A stretch of DNA of 64,000 bases from Mycolicibacterium stellerae (GTDB taxonomy: Bacteria > Actinomycetota > Actinomycetes > Mycobacteriales > Mycobacteriaceae), in NCBI RefSeq assembly GCF_003719305.1, contig NZ_RARC01000008.1, positions 62,001-126,000 on the forward strand, in the 5' to 3' direction. Shown in pieces: positions 48,516 through 58,194 of the stretch. The notes under the pieces were generated by a model, which made no database searches, was not told where the DNA came from, and saw only the letters and a program-made list of their open reading frames with translations. Made by a program: the position numbers and the translations under genes. Numbering within the stretch: position 1 is the stretch's first letter; the number at the start of each line of letters is the position of its first letter.

Positions 48516-48770
48516 CTAGTTGTCGCCCGGAGGGGCGGTCGGCGCGGGCGGCGCCTTGATTTCGGGCGAGAACGGGTTCGGTCCGGTGGGATCGAGCCGC
48601 GGCGCCTTCTCCGTCGGGCTTGCCGGCGTCGTGGTTGTCGTTGTGGTGGTTGATGTTTCGGATGGAGCCTCTTTCTCCTCGCTACCGCACGCGGTCAGCG
48701 CTCCCATCGAGATGATGGCAGCGATACCGAGTGAGGCGGCGACTCGACGGGTCGACCAGCCTGTCTTCAT
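48516..48770 (-). CDS. Small lipoprotein with Thr/Pro-rich tail
   Basis: 84 residues. Signal peptide with basic N-terminus (KTGWSTRR), hydrophobic core, and lipobox LTAC (Cys near residue 28). The mature part is low complexity: acidic GSEEKEAPSE, a run of eight or more Thr, then Pro-rich sequence. This would be a lipid-anchored linker or surface coat peptide with no folded domain. Function unknown; Thr-rich stretches of this type are common O-mannosylation sites in mycobacterial lipoproteins. Confidence 0.72.
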   Translation of the reverse strand: MKTGWSTRRVAASLGIAAIISMGALTACGSEEKEAPSETSTTTTTTTTPASPTEKAPRLDPTGPNPFSPEIKAPPAPTAPPGDN

Positions 48771-48895
48771 GTGGGGTCCTGTTCGTAGCGTGGAACGACA
48801 TAGAAATACGAACTGAACTATATCGTCCAGTTCCCGGGCTCGTCAATGGGAGTATCCGCCCAAATGAGACCAGATAGTCCAATGGGACCTGTGTG

Positions 48896-49744
48896 TCAGC
48901 TGGGAATGTAGTCGAAACTGTCCGGGTTGGGGCCGGTTCGTCCCTTCTCGCCCTTGTTCAGTTCGGTGAGGGCGTCGGCGTCGTCGGAGCTCAGCTCGAA
49001 ATCGAAGATATCCAAGTTCTCCTTGATGCGCGCCGGTGTCACCGACTTCGGAAACACGATGTCACCACGTTGGATGTGCCAGCGCAACACCACCTGGGCG
49101 GGCGACTTGCCCGTCGCGTCGGCGATACCTTGCACAACCTGGTCGCCGAGCACCGCGCCCTGCGCGATCGGCGACCACGCCTCGGTGGCGATCCCGTGCT
49201 GCTGTCCATAGGCGCGCACCTCGTCGTTGGTGAAGTAGGGGTGCACCTCGATCTGGTTCACCGTGGGCACGGTTTCGGTCTCCTTTGCCAACCGCTCGAG
49301 GTGGGGGACCTGGAAATTCGATACCCCGATGCTGCGGGCCCGGCCGTCCCTCTTGAACTCCTCCAGCGTCTGCCACGTCGAGACGAAATCGCCGTCGTAC
49401 AGCGTCGGCAACGGCCAGTGGATCAGGAACAGGTCGACGTAGTCGAAGCCGAGCTCGGCCAGCGTTGAGTCGAATGCGCGCCGGGCGTCGTCTGGCTTGT
49501 GGAAGCCGTTGTTCAGCTTGCTGGTGACGTACACCTCGGCACGGTCGATGCCTGCGTCGCGGATGCCCTGCCCGACGCCCGCCTCGTTCTGGTACATCTC
49601 GGCGGTGTCGATGTGCCGATAGCCGAGCTCCAGCGCTTTCCTGGTGGCCTCGGCGGTCTCGCCCGGCTCGATCTGATAGACGCCGAACCCCAGCTGCGGG
49701 ATTTTGGCACCGTCGTTGAGTTCGATGGTCGGTACTTCGCTCAC
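48896..49744 (-). CDS. Aldo/keto reductase
   Basis: 282 residues, GTG start with strong SD GAGGAGGATC. AKR5-type features: IPQLGFGVYQI near the N-terminus, catalytic tetrad D-Y-K-H in DTAEMYQNE, TSKLNN and LIHWP, and the NADPH-binding loop IVFPKSVTPARIKEN. It reduces aldehydes such as methylglyoxal or other 2-oxo compounds with NADPH. It stands alone between two unrelated small exported-protein genes. Confidence 0.92.
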   Translation of the reverse strand: MSEVPTIELNDGAKIPQLGFGVYQIEPGETAEATRKALELGYRHIDTAEMYQNEAGVGQGIRDAGIDRAEVYVTSKLNNGFHKPDDARRAFDSTLAELGFDYVDLFLIHWPLPTLYDGDFVSTWQTLEEFKRDGRARSIGVSNFQVPHLERLAKETETVPTVNQIEVHPYFTNDEVRAYGQQHGIATEAWSPIAQGAVLGDQVVQGIADATGKSPAQVVLRWHIQRGDIVFPKSVTPARIKENLDIFDFELSSDDADALTELNKGEKGRTGPNPDSFDYIPS

Positions 49745-49958
49745 AATTGATCCTCCTCAAGGTCAGCCTGCCCGGTACTCGATCGGGTCAAACACCCCCG
49801 TCTCGCGATTTATGTCCACCGATCGGGGGACACCCGGTTCATCCGATGCTCGGCCCGATCGCCGGACATACAGCGCCTTTGCTCTCCGGCATTCTTGAGT
49901 CATCGCCGGAACACACCGGCAGACAACCGAAAAGCTAACTTACACAGGAGAACTCGAA

Positions 49959-50192
49959 ATGATCAAGAACGTCTTCGCCCGCTACCTCGTCCTGCTGACC
50001 GTCGGAGGAAGCCTGCTCGGCGGCGCCGCTGTAGGCCTGGCAGGCATGGCCAGCGCCGCGACCACCAACGGCGCGACCGGCCCCGGCTACTCCTACGCCC
50101 CGAGCGTCAAGGCGAAGCCCGCCCCGACGCAGAAGCCGGGCTGGCACAACCACCACGGCGCGTGGCACATCCACGCCCTCAACGGCAGCTGA
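49959..50192 (+). CDS. Small secreted protein with His-rich C-terminus
   Basis: 77 residues, ATG after AGGAGAAC. A clear signal peptide runs to about residue 34 (LVLLTVGGSLLGGAAVGLAGMASA), leaving a mature peptide of about 43 residues. The tail GWHNHHGAWHIHALNG has five His and two Trp, which could bind metal. No family recognised. A strong terminator follows 13 bp after the stop. Confidence 0.72.
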   Translation: MIKNVFARYLVLLTVGGSLLGGAAVGLAGMASAATTNGATGPGYSYAPSVKAKPAPTQKPGWHNHHGAWHIHALNGS

Positions 50193-50205
50193 TAGCCCAT
50201 CGCGC

Positions 50206-50239
50206 AAGAAGCCCTCTCCGGTATCGGAGGGGGCTTCTT
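50206..50239. terminator. 15-bp stem terminator between convergent genes
   Basis: AAGAAGCCCTCTCCG (50206-50220), loop GTAT, then CGGAGGGGGCTTCTT (50225-50239); all pairs are complementary except one G-T wobble. It follows the small secreted protein gene and also lies downstream of rsgA on the other strand. Confidence 0.85.
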
Positions 50240-50274
50240 GTGTCCAGCAGGCCCGCGTGGTGTCTCGGGGGTAG

Positions 50275-51252
50275 TCAGCCTTCGCGCATCGCGGCCAACA
50301 GGCGGCGCGCCGCCGCGACCCGGTCGGCCGCGGGCCCCGTCAGCGTGTCCAGTGCACATTCCGGGTCGGCGGGCGGGCCGAGGTGGCCGCAGCCGCGGGG
50401 ACAGTCCTCGATCGCCTCGGCCAGATCAGAGAAGGCCAGCATCACGTCGTCGGGCTCGATGTGGGCCAGCCCGAACGACCGGATGCCCGGCGTATCGATG
50501 ACCCAGCCGCAACCTTGCAGCGGTAACGCCACCGACTGCGACGACGTGTGCCGCCCCTTCCCGACGCCGGACACATCGCCGGTGGCCCGATCCGCCTCCG
50601 GCACAAGCCGATTCACCAGCGTGGACTTCCCGACGCCGGAGTGGCCGAGCAGCACCGTCACCTTGTCCACCAGCAGTGGCGCAACGGCATCGAGCGGATC
50701 GTCGCGGCCCGCGATCGCGATTGAAAGGTCCAGTCCGGCGAACTGCGCGGCGAAGGGCTCAGGCGGTGCGAGGTCGGTCTTGGTCAGGCACAAGATCGGC
50801 GTCAGCCCACCCGCATATGCCGCGATGAGCGTGCGTTCGACGAGGCCTGTGCGCGGCGGCGGGTCGGCGAGCGCGACGACGATCAGCAGCTGGTCGGCGT
50901 TGGCGACGACCACGCGCTCGGTCGGGTCGGTGTCGTCGGCCGTGCGCCGCAACACCGTTCGGCGGTCACCGCGCCGCACGATGCGCGCCAGGGTGTCCGC
51001 GCGTCCGGAGAGGTCGCCGACAAGGCCCACGTCGTCGCCCACCACGATCGACGTTCGGCCCAGTTCGCGTGCCCGCATGGCCGTCACGATGCGGTCGGGG
51101 TCGCGGCCAAGCGCGCAGCCCCATCGCCCGCGGTCGACCGTCACCACCATGCCGTCCTTGGCGTCGGCGTGGTCGGGGCGGATCTTGGTGCGCGGCCGGG
51201 AACCCCGACCCGGTCGGATCCGGACGTCGGACTCGTCGTATTCCCTGCTCAC
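50275..51252 (-). CDS. rsgA: Ribosome small-subunit-dependent GTPase RsgA
   Basis: 325 residues, GTG start. Circularly permuted GTPase order: G4-like LTKTDLA, then G1 GHSGVGKSTLVN, then G3 DTPGIRSFG. A C-terminal zinc motif (CPRGCGH...C) follows. An OB-fold region precedes it. RsgA assists late 30S assembly. It is three bases after aroA, so aroA-rsgA is one operon (Rv3227-Rv3228). The G4 Thr in place of the usual Asn is notable but probably conserved in mycobacteria. Confidence 0.92.
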   Translation of the reverse strand: MSREYDESDVRIRPGRGSRPRTKIRPDHADAKDGMVVTVDRGRWGCALGRDPDRIVTAMRARELGRTSIVVGDDVGLVGDLSGRADTLARIVRRGDRRTVLRRTADDTDPTERVVVANADQLLIVVALADPPPRTGLVERTLIAAYAGGLTPILCLTKTDLAPPEPFAAQFAGLDLSIAIAGRDDPLDAVAPLLVDKVTVLLGHSGVGKSTLVNRLVPEADRATGDVSGVGKGRHTSSQSVALPLQGCGWVIDTPGIRSFGLAHIEPDDVMLAFSDLAEAIEDCPRGCGHLGPPADPECALDTLTGPAADRVAAARRLLAAMREG

Positions 51253-51255
51253 ACC

Positions 51256-52578
51256 TCATGCCCCTGGCATGGACGCCTGGCCGGCCAGCATCCCGGCCCA
51301 CATCCGCGGGAAGTCCGGCAGCGTCTTCGCGGTGGTACCGATGTCCTCGACCTCTACGCCAGGCGTCCGCAGCCCGACGATCGCGCCCGCGGTCGCCATC
51401 CGGTGGTCGGCGTAGGACCGCCACACGCCGCCGCGCATCAACCGGGAGGTGATGACGAGGCCGTCGGGGATCTCCTCGCAATGACCGCCGAGACCGTTGA
51501 TTTCGGCGCTCAGCGCGGCTAGCCGGTCGGTTTCGTGACCGCGCAGATGGGCGATGCCGGTGAGCTGGGATACCGACCCGGGCGAGGCCAGCGCGGCCAG
51601 CGCCGCCACCGCAGGCGCCAGCTCGCCGACATCGTGCAGGTCGACATCGAAACCGCCGTAGACACCGATACCCTGCACCTCGAGATACGAATTGCTGTGC
51701 CGCACAATGGCACCCAACTTCTCGAGGATGCCGAGTATGGCGTCGGCCGGCTGCGTGCTGGCCGCCGGCCAGCCCGCGATGCGCACGATCCCCCCACTGG
51801 CGACCGCCGCGGCCAGGAACGGCACCGCGTTGGACAGGTCGGGCTCGATCACCCAGTGCCGCGCGGAGATCGGGCCGGGGGAGACCCGCCAGCGGTTGGC
51901 CTGCGTGTCATCGACGTCGACGCCCGCATCGCGCAGCATCGCCACGGTCATCGCCACATGCGGGGCCGACGGCACCGACTCGCCGGTGTGCACGATCGTC
52001 AGCCCGTCGGTGAACGATGCACCGGACAACAGCAGCCCGGAGACGAACTGCGACGACCCCGAGGCGTCGATCTCGACCAGGCCACCGTCCACCGCTCCGG
52101 AGCCGCGCACCGAGAACGGCAAGCCGTCACCGTCGAGGTGCACACCGAGCCCGCGCAGCGCATCCAGCAGCGGCGCGATGGGGCGGGCGCGGGCCTGCGC
52201 GTCGCCGTCGAACACCACGGTCCTGGTGGACAGCGCCGCGACGGGCGGAACGAATCGCAGCACGGTGCCCGCCAGGCCGCAGTCGACCGTGGCGCCGACC
52301 GATGGGTTGATGCGGCCGCTGACCGACAGCTCGTCGCCGTCGCCGTAGACAGTGACGCCGAGGGTGCGCAGCGCACCGATCATCAGATCGGTGTCCCGGC
52401 TGCGCAGCGCACCGCTGATCGTGGAGGCTCCTTGTGCGGTGGCCAGCGCCGCGAGCACGAGCGCCCGATTGGTCTGCGACTTGCTGCCCGGCACCGTCAC
52501 CGTGGCGTGCACCGGGCCCGTCGTCGTCGGTGCCCGCCAGTTGCTTTGTTGCCCCACAGGTGCGCGGTCCGTCACCAC
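51256..52578 (-). CDS. aroA: 3-phosphoshikimate 1-carboxyvinyltransferase (EPSP synthase)
   Basis: 440 residues. Active-site signatures [17 protein letters not shown] near the N-terminus (about 30-46) and [11 protein letters not shown] near the C-terminus. It joins shikimate-3-P and PEP in aromatic amino-acid synthesis and is the glyphosate target; the sequence is of class I type. The start uses tandem GTG codons at 52578. It is divergent from the SRAP gene with 41 bp between starts. Confidence 0.95.
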   Translation of the reverse strand: MVTDRAPVGQQSNWRAPTTTGPVHATVTVPGSKSQTNRALVLAALATAQGASTISGALRSRDTDLMIGALRTLGVTVYGDGDELSVSGRINPSVGATVDCGLAGTVLRFVPPVAALSTRTVVFDGDAQARARPIAPLLDALRGLGVHLDGDGLPFSVRGSGAVDGGLVEIDASGSSQFVSGLLLSGASFTDGLTIVHTGESVPSAPHVAMTVAMLRDAGVDVDDTQANRWRVSPGPISARHWVIEPDLSNAVPFLAAAVASGGIVRIAGWPAASTQPADAILGILEKLGAIVRHSNSYLEVQGIGVYGGFDVDLHDVGELAPAVAALAALASPGSVSQLTGIAHLRGHETDRLAALSAEINGLGGHCEEIPDGLVITSRLMRGGVWRSYADHRMATAGAIVGLRTPGVEVEDIGTTAKTLPDFPRMWAGMLAGQASMPGA

Positions 52579-52619
52579 TCCATCCTGCCTTGTCGCTGCG
52601 TTCTGCCACCATGGGCTAT

Positions 52620-53378
52620 ATGTGTGGGCGATTCGCGGTAACCACCGATCCGGCGCTGCTGGCCGAGAAGATCCAGGCCATCGATGAGGCCACTGCGGCC
52701 ACCAAAGGCAAGGACGCGGGCGGGCCGAACTACAACGTCGCGCCGACCACCACGATCAGCACCGTCGTCAAGCGGCACAGCGAGCCCGACGACGAGTCGA
52801 CGCGGCGGATCCGGCTGATGCGGTGGGGCCTTGTACCGCCGTGGGCCAAGGAGGCCTCGGAGGGTGTTCCCGATACCAAGGGCCCGCTGCTGATCAACGC
52901 TCGCGCGGAGACGATCACCAAATCGCCCGCGTTCCGAAACTCGGCGAAGAGCAAGCGCTGCCTGGTCCCGATGGATGGCTGGTACGAGTGGCGCGGCGAG
53001 AAGGGCAAAAAGACGCCGTTTTACATGTACGGCGCCGACGGCGAGCCGCTCTTCATGGCCGGCCTGTGGTCGACGTGGCGGCCCAAGGGGGCGAGCAAGG
53101 ACTCTGCGCCGCTGTTGAGCGCCACGATCATCACCACCGACGCGGCAGGCCCGCTGGCCGAGATCCACGACCGGATGCCGCTGACGATCAGCAGCAGCGA
53201 CTGGGACCGTTGGCTCGACCCGGACGCACCCGTCGACGAGGGCCTGCTTCGCGGGCACGGCGACCTCGACCGGATCGAGATCCGCGAGGTGTCGCGGCTG
53301 GTGAACAGTGTCCGCAACAACGGCCCCGAGTTGATCGAGCCGGCGGAGCCGGAGGCCGAGCAAGCGACGTTGCTGTAG
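52620..53378 (+). CDS. SOS response-associated peptidase (SRAP/YedK)
   Basis: 252 residues from the ATG whose next codon is Cys (MCGRFAV), the Cys2 that must be exposed after Met removal. Other active-site pieces are NARAET and EIHDRMP (His). SRAP proteins form a stable thiazolidine crosslink with abasic sites in single-stranded DNA. Corresponds to Rv3226c. No SOS box was seen in the short gap to aroA. Confidence 0.92.
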   Translation: MCGRFAVTTDPALLAEKIQAIDEATAATKGKDAGGPNYNVAPTTTISTVVKRHSEPDDESTRRIRLMRWGLVPPWAKEASEGVPDTKGPLLINARAETITKSPAFRNSAKSKRCLVPMDGWYEWRGEKGKKTPFYMYGADGEPLFMAGLWSTWRPKGASKDSAPLLSATIITTDAAGPLAEIHDRMPLTISSSDWDRWLDPDAPVDEGLLRGHGDLDRIEIREVSRLVNSVRNNGPELIEPAEPEAEQATLL

Positions 53379-53381
53379 GCG

Positions 53382-54164
53382 TCACCGGCGCTGCGCCGTC
53401 ACCACCACATACGGCCCATCGAACGCCACACGGCCGTCCGCGCCGACGCTCGCGCGCATCGCGTCCTCGAAGGCGGCCAGCAGCTCGCCGCGCTTGACTT
53501 CGTCGAGGTTCCCCAGCAGCGAGACGTGAATCGGCGACTCATGCTCCAACAGATACATTGCGTCGTCGACCGATCCCAAATGCCATGTGTGCGTGGCTGT
53601 TTCGATCACGATGTCGTCGAAGTCCGCGGCGAGCCGGTCGGTGATCACGTCGGCCATACCCCACTGATCGGGGGAGTATGCCGAGGCGGGCGGTGTCCCG
53701 AGCACCGCGACGACCGGCTTGTAGAACGGGATGTCACGATCGGGCACCCACGAGGAGAAGCCCACCACGCCGCCCGGCCTGAGCAGCCGCGCGATCTCGG
53801 CGACCTGGCTGGCGGGTTCGACGAAGATGATGCCCATATTCGACATCACCGCGTCGAACGATCCGCCTGCCAGCCCGGTGTCGGAGGCGTCGCCGGTCAG
53901 CCAGTCGACCGTCAGGCCTGCCGCCTCGGCCTTCTGCGCGGCGAGCGCGATCAGCTCACCGGTGATGTCGACGCCCGTCACCCGCGCGCCTGCTGCGCTC
54001 GCGACGAGCGCGACGTTGCCGGTGCCGCAGGCCAGGTCGACCACCGCGGCGCCACGCAGCGGCAGCCGGCGCGCTACCGCGGACACCACGTCGGCCCCGA
54101 TCGCCGCGATGCGATCGCCGATCGCGTCGTAGCGGCCGGATGACCATGAGGTGGGGGAGGACAT
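53382..54164 (-). CDS. Class I SAM-dependent methyltransferase
   Basis: 260 residues. SAM-binding motif I is VVDLACGTGNVALVA (about residues 40-54), followed by VTGVDIT and MSNMGIIFVEPASQ. No marker identifies the substrate; overall resemblance is to the UbiE/Methyltransf_11 group. It is convergent with the SRAP gene, 3 bp apart, and divergent from the DUF2071 gene by 23 bp. Confidence 0.85.
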   Translation of the reverse strand: MSSPTSWSSGRYDAIGDRIAAIGADVVSAVARRLPLRGAAVVDLACGTGNVALVASAAGARVTGVDITGELIALAAQKAEAAGLTVDWLTGDASDTGLAGGSFDAVMSNMGIIFVEPASQVAEIARLLRPGGVVGFSSWVPDRDIPFYKPVVAVLGTPPASAYSPDQWGMADVITDRLAADFDDIVIETATHTWHLGSVDDAMYLLEHESPIHVSLLGNLDEVKRGELLAAFEDAMRASVGADGRVAFDGPYVVVTAQRR

Positions 54165-54187
54165 GACGCCAAGCGTGTCACGATGGG

Positions 54188-54919
54188 GTGGTGACGTCGT
54201 TGACCGGCTATCCCGTCACCGCGCCGCCGCTTGCTCGGCCCGTGTTCTTCCAACAGTTCTGGGCGGACCTGACGTTCGTGCACTGGCCGGTGCGACCTGA
54301 GGACGTCGCTGACCTGTTGCCGCCGGGAACCCGCCCCGACCTGTTCGACGGCCAGACGTATGCGGGGCTGATTCCGTTCACGATGCGCGCGACGGCGGTG
54401 GGCACCGCGCTGCCTGTGCCGTACTTCGGCACCTTTCACGAGACCAACGTCCGGCTGTACTCGATCGACGACGCGGGCCGCCACGGCGTCGTGTTCCGAT
54501 CACTGGAGACTGCGCGCCTTGCGGTGGTGCCCGTCATGCGCGCCACCCTCGGTGTGCCGTACACCTGGTCGCGGATGCGCATCGACCGGTCCGGTGACCA
54601 CATCCGTTATGACAGCCAACGCCGATGGCCGCGACGAGGGTTGCGCAGCGAACTGATGGTCCGAATCGGTGAAGTGGTGGAACCGACCCCGCTGGAGATC
54701 TGGCTGACCGCGAGGTGGGGTGCGCACACCCGCAAGGCAGGCCGGACGTGGTGGGTGCCCAACGAGCACGGGCCGTGGCCGTTGCGATCGGCCGAGGTCA
54801 TCGGGGTCGACGACGATCTGATGGCCGCCGCGGGGATAGAGGTCGCAGGCGACCGTCTGCGGGCGCTGTTCTCGCCCGGCGTGCAGGCGCGCTTCGGCCG
54901 GCCGGCGAAGGTCAAGTAG
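54188..54919 (+). CDS. DUF2071 (YqjF-like) family protein
   Basis: 243 residues, start at tandem GTG codons. Family pattern: FFQQFWADLTFVHWPVRPEDVADLLPPG near the N-terminus and YFGTFHETNVRLYSIDDAGRHGVVFRSLE in the middle, with no catalytic motif. The function of DUF2071 proteins is unknown. It is divergent from the methyltransferase and 45 bp before the aldehyde dehydrogenase gene. Confidence 0.83.
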   Translation: MVTSLTGYPVTAPPLARPVFFQQFWADLTFVHWPVRPEDVADLLPPGTRPDLFDGQTYAGLIPFTMRATAVGTALPVPYFGTFHETNVRLYSIDDAGRHGVVFRSLETARLAVVPVMRATLGVPYTWSRMRIDRSGDHIRYDSQRRWPRRGLRSELMVRIGEVVEPTPLEIWLTARWGAHTRKAGRTWWVPNEHGPWPLRSAEVIGVDDDLMAAAGIEVAGDRLRALFSPGVQARFGRPAKVK

Positions 54920-54964
54920 CCGATTACGCACACCGCGTTCCGCTGGTGGGGGACGCTGTTGCAC

Positions 54965-56506
54965 ATGACCGATCTGCATTCCAAACCGCAGCTCACCACG
55001 ATCGAAGTGCGCAAACCCGCCGATGGCTCCGTCATCGGCTCAGTTCCAGTGGACGGCCAGCAGGCCGTTGCCGCCAAGGCCCGCGAACTACGACTGTTCC
55101 AGCCCGAATGGGAGGCGATGGGCGCAGGCGGACGCAAGGAATGGCTGCTGAAATTCCAGGACTGGATCCTCGACAATGCCGAGCGCATCAGCGACCTGGT
55201 GCAGACGGAGTCCGGCAAGGCGATGGCCGAGGCACTTCTGGAGCCGACGATGTCGGCCGACATCGTGCAGTACTGGGCGCGCAACGCCGCCGACTTCCTG
55301 GCCGAGAGCCATCCGAAGCCGCACAGTCCGCTGATGAAGGTCAAGCGGTTGACCACGGTCCATCGTCCCTATCCGGTTGTGGGCCTGATCATTCCGTGGA
55401 ACTTCCCGTTCATGAACGCGGTGATCGACGGGATACCGGCCCTGGCCGCCGGTGCGGCGCTCCTGGTGAAGCCGTCGGAGGTGACACCGCTGTGTGCCGC
55501 CGAATTCGCCCGCGGCTGGGCCGAAATCGGTGCACCGCCGGTCCTTGGTGTGGTCAACGGTTACGCAGAGACAGGCGCCGCGGTGATCGCCAACTCGGAC
55601 TACGTGCAGTTCACCGGTTCGACGGCGACCGGCCGCAAGGTCGCGGTCTCCTGTGCCGAACGACTGATCCCCTTCAGCCTCGAACTCGGCGGAAAAGACC
55701 CGGCGATCGTGCTCGCCGACGCCGACCTCGAGCGCGCGGCCAACGGCATCGCATGGGCGGGCATGCTCAATTCCGGCCAGGCCTGCGTCTCCGTCGAACG
55801 GGTCTACGTCGAGGCACCCGTCTATGACGAGTTCGTCGCCAAGCTCACCGACAAGGTGAGTCGGCTGCGCCAGGGTGACGACGACCATCGCTTCCGCTTC
55901 GATGTCGGCGCGATTGCCACCGCCGTGCAGCGGGACAAGGTCGCGCGCCACGTCGACGAAGCGGTCGCCGCGGGTGCACGGGTGACCACCGGCGGCAAGC
56001 CGGGCGCCGCGGGCACCTACTACCAGCCCACCGTGCTGGTCGACGTCGACCAATCGATGACGTGCATGACGGAGGAGACGTTCGGCCCGACGTTGCCTGT
56101 GGTCAAGGTGGCCGACGAGGACGAGGCGGTCCGACTGGCCAACGACTCGGATTACGGGCTTTCGGCGACGGTGTGGACGAAAGACGTCGCACGTGGGGAG
56201 CGGGTGGCCCGTCGGCTCGAAGCGGGTGCGGTCAACGTGAACGACGCCTTGGCCAACGGGTTCAGCTTCGCGCTTCCGATGGGGGGATGGAAGCGCTCCG
56301 GGATCGGAGCGCGTAACGGCGGAGCGTATGGATTGCTGAAATATTGCCGGACCCAGGCGATTACCGCGCCGCGCATTGCGACGCAGGCCCGGGAGCTGCT
56401 GTGGTTTCCATACAAGCGCCGCCCATACCGGGCGACGATGGCCGTCGTGCGGGCCGCCGCGGCACGCGGGCGGCGACGATTCGGCCTCAAGCCGAAGGGC
56501 GCATAG
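54965..56506 (+). CDS. Aldehyde (succinate-semialdehyde-type) dehydrogenase
   Basis: 513 residues from the ATG at 54965. ALDH features: IIPWNFPFMNAV, VQFTGSTATGRKVA, catalytic Glu in LELGGKDP and catalytic Cys in NSGQACVSVERVY. It most resembles the actinobacterial succinate-semialdehyde dehydrogenase group (GabD2-like), which would feed succinate to the TCA cycle; other aldehydes are possible. The C-terminal 50 residues are an extra basic Ala/Arg-rich tail (KRRPYRATMAVVRAAAARGRRRF). Confidence 0.87.
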   Translation: MTDLHSKPQLTTIEVRKPADGSVIGSVPVDGQQAVAAKARELRLFQPEWEAMGAGGRKEWLLKFQDWILDNAERISDLVQTESGKAMAEALLEPTMSADIVQYWARNAADFLAESHPKPHSPLMKVKRLTTVHRPYPVVGLIIPWNFPFMNAVIDGIPALAAGAALLVKPSEVTPLCAAEFARGWAEIGAPPVLGVVNGYAETGAAVIANSDYVQFTGSTATGRKVAVSCAERLIPFSLELGGKDPAIVLADADLERAANGIAWAGMLNSGQACVSVERVYVEAPVYDEFVAKLTDKVSRLRQGDDDHRFRFDVGAIATAVQRDKVARHVDEAVAAGARVTTGGKPGAAGTYYQPTVLVDVDQSMTCMTEETFGPTLPVVKVADEDEAVRLANDSDYGLSATVWTKDVARGERVARRLEAGAVNVNDALANGFSFALPMGGWKRSGIGARNGGAYGLLKYCRTQAITAPRIATQARELLWFPYKRRPYRATMAVVRAAAARGRRRFGLKPKGA

Positions 56507-56590
56507 GCCGGTTGTGCGGTTTCGTACGCGACACGCCGCGGCGGCGTACAAATCCGCGCAGTCGACGGTCAGCTCGAATTCGGTTGAGGG

Positions 56591-57436
56591 CTAAGGCCTG
56601 TAGCCAGGAGGATTGGGCGTATCGACCCACAGGTCGACGCCGAGGTCCGAGCCGGGCACACAGTCATACACCGACAGGTCGGTGACGCCCGACTCCAGAA
56701 GCACGTCTTCGCACAGCAGCGCGTTGCCGGTGTACTCGCGCGACGGCTTGTTGAGGACCGCATATGCCGCATCGGCGTACACCGCGGGCTTGCGGGCGCG
56801 ACCCATCGCCTCGTCGCCGCCGAGCAGGTTCTGCACCGCCGCGGTCGCCACCAGAGTGCGTGGCCACAGCGTGTTCGACGCAATTCCATCGCCGCGCAGC
56901 TCCTCGGCCAACGCCAAGGCGCACAACGACATTCCGTACTTCGCCATCATGTATGCGGTGGGCTTGAGCCACTCGGGCTCCAGCCGGATCGGCGGCGACA
57001 ACGTCAGGATGTGCGGGTTGTCCCTGCCGATCATGTGCGGGATGCATGCCTGGCACACCGCATAGGTGCCACGCACCTGGATGCCGTTCATCAGATCGAA
57101 CCGCTTGAGCGAAACCTCGGTGGTCGAACCGAGATTGATCGCCGACGCGTTGTTCACGCAGATGTCGATGCCGCCGAACTGTTCGACCGCCTTGGCCACC
57201 GCTGCGGCCACCGAGTCGCCGTCGCGGATGTCGCCGACGATCGGCAGCGCCTGCCCGCCCGCCTCCTCGATCTCCTTGGCCGCGGTGTAGACGGTGCCCT
57301 CCAGCTTGGGGTGCGGTTCGGCGGTCTTGGCGATCAACGCGATGTTGGCGCCGTCGGCGGCGGCCTTCTTGGCGATCGCGAGCCCGATGCCACGGCTGGC
57401 GCCCGAGATGAACATGGTTTTGCCGGCAAGCGTCAT
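56591..57436 (-). CDS. Short-chain dehydrogenase (Rv3224-like, HSDL2 type)
   Basis: 281 residues. Nucleotide-binding SGASRGIGLAIAKKAA, NNASAI, and catalytic YMMAK (Tyr/Lys) with Ser in ILTLSPP. The extra-long loop and the C-terminal VDTPNPPGYRP match the HSDL2-like SDR group. The substrate is unknown. It follows the ybaK-type gene by 9 bp on the same strand. Confidence 0.88.
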   Translation of the reverse strand: MTLAGKTMFISGASRGIGLAIAKKAAADGANIALIAKTAEPHPKLEGTVYTAAKEIEEAGGQALPIVGDIRDGDSVAAAVAKAVEQFGGIDICVNNASAINLGSTTEVSLKRFDLMNGIQVRGTYAVCQACIPHMIGRDNPHILTLSPPIRLEPEWLKPTAYMMAKYGMSLCALALAEELRGDGIASNTLWPRTLVATAAVQNLLGGDEAMGRARKPAVYADAAYAVLNKPSREYTGNALLCEDVLLESGVTDLSVYDCVPGSDLGVDLWVDTPNPPGYRP

Positions 57437-57445
57437 GGGGACACC

Positions 57446-57940
57446 TTAGGACGTGCGGATATCGGCAATCACCGCACCGGTGAGCGCAATGAGGTCCTGC
57501 GGGTGCAGCGCGACGTCCCAGCCGCGCTTGCCCGCGCTGCACAACACGCGGTCCCACCGCAGCGCCGAGCTGTCGACGACCGTCGGCAGCTGCTTGCGCT
57601 GGCCGAACGGGGAGATCCCGCCGATCACGTAGCCCGACGACCGTTCGGCCGCAGCCCGGTCGGCCATGGTGGCCTTGGCAACGCCCAGTGCCGCAGCGGC
57701 GGCCTTGAGGGACAGCTGGAACGGCACCGGCAGCACCGCGACGGCCAGCCCCGCTTTTGGCAGCGCGACGACCAGCGTCTTGAAAACCTGCTCCGGATCC
57801 ACCCCATCGACCCCGGCGAGCTCGGCGACGGCCTCTTCGCCGAACGACTCGTTCTGCGGGTCGTGGTGGTATCGCAGCACCTCATGGGGGATTTCCGCGG
57901 CCAGAAGGGCCTTGATCGCCGGGGTCGCCGCACGCGCCAC
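57446..57940 (-). CDS. ybaK: YbaK-type Cys-tRNA(Pro)/aminoacyl-tRNA deacylase
   Basis: 164 residues, GTG start. Family segments FKTLVVALPKAGLAVAVLPVP (with the catalytic Lys region) and GYVIGGISPFGQRKQLPTVVDSS are typical of YbaK. It hydrolyses mischarged tRNAs in trans. In M. tuberculosis this locus is two short genes, Rv3224A and Rv3224B; here it is intact. Divergent from sigH. Confidence 0.86.
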   Translation of the reverse strand: MARAATPAIKALLAAEIPHEVLRYHHDPQNESFGEEAVAELAGVDGVDPEQVFKTLVVALPKAGLAVAVLPVPFQLSLKAAAAALGVAKATMADRAAAERSSGYVIGGISPFGQRKQLPTVVDSSALRWDRVLCSAGKRGWDVALHPQDLIALTGAVIADIRTS

Positions 57941-57988
57941 GCACCCAGCCTAGAACCGGTACCGACCCCGCGGAGGCCGGTGACCCGG

Positions 57989-58016
57989 GGAACAACTGTG
58001 GCCATCGGCGCTGTTG
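57989..58016 (+). promoter_or_regulatory. SigH-type autoregulatory promoter of sigH
   Basis: GGAACA (57989-57994), 18 bp, GTTG (58013-58016) match the SigH consensus GGAAYA-N16-20-GTTR. It lies about 180 bp before the likely sigH start, as expected for positive feedback under thiol-oxidative stress. Confidence 0.75.
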
Positions 58017-58194
58017 ACCGAGGTGGTAACGGCCTTGCGCCGGGCCAGCGAAGAAAAGATGTCGACCTCAACCTCTAGGATCAAGAAGGGTGGTTACTTC
58101 GGTGCCAACATTGGCCATAGACGGCCCAGTGCGTCAGGTGCATTTGCTCGACGTGATTGGCGGCGCCTCGACGGAAGGGACGGTGTTCCCCAAG

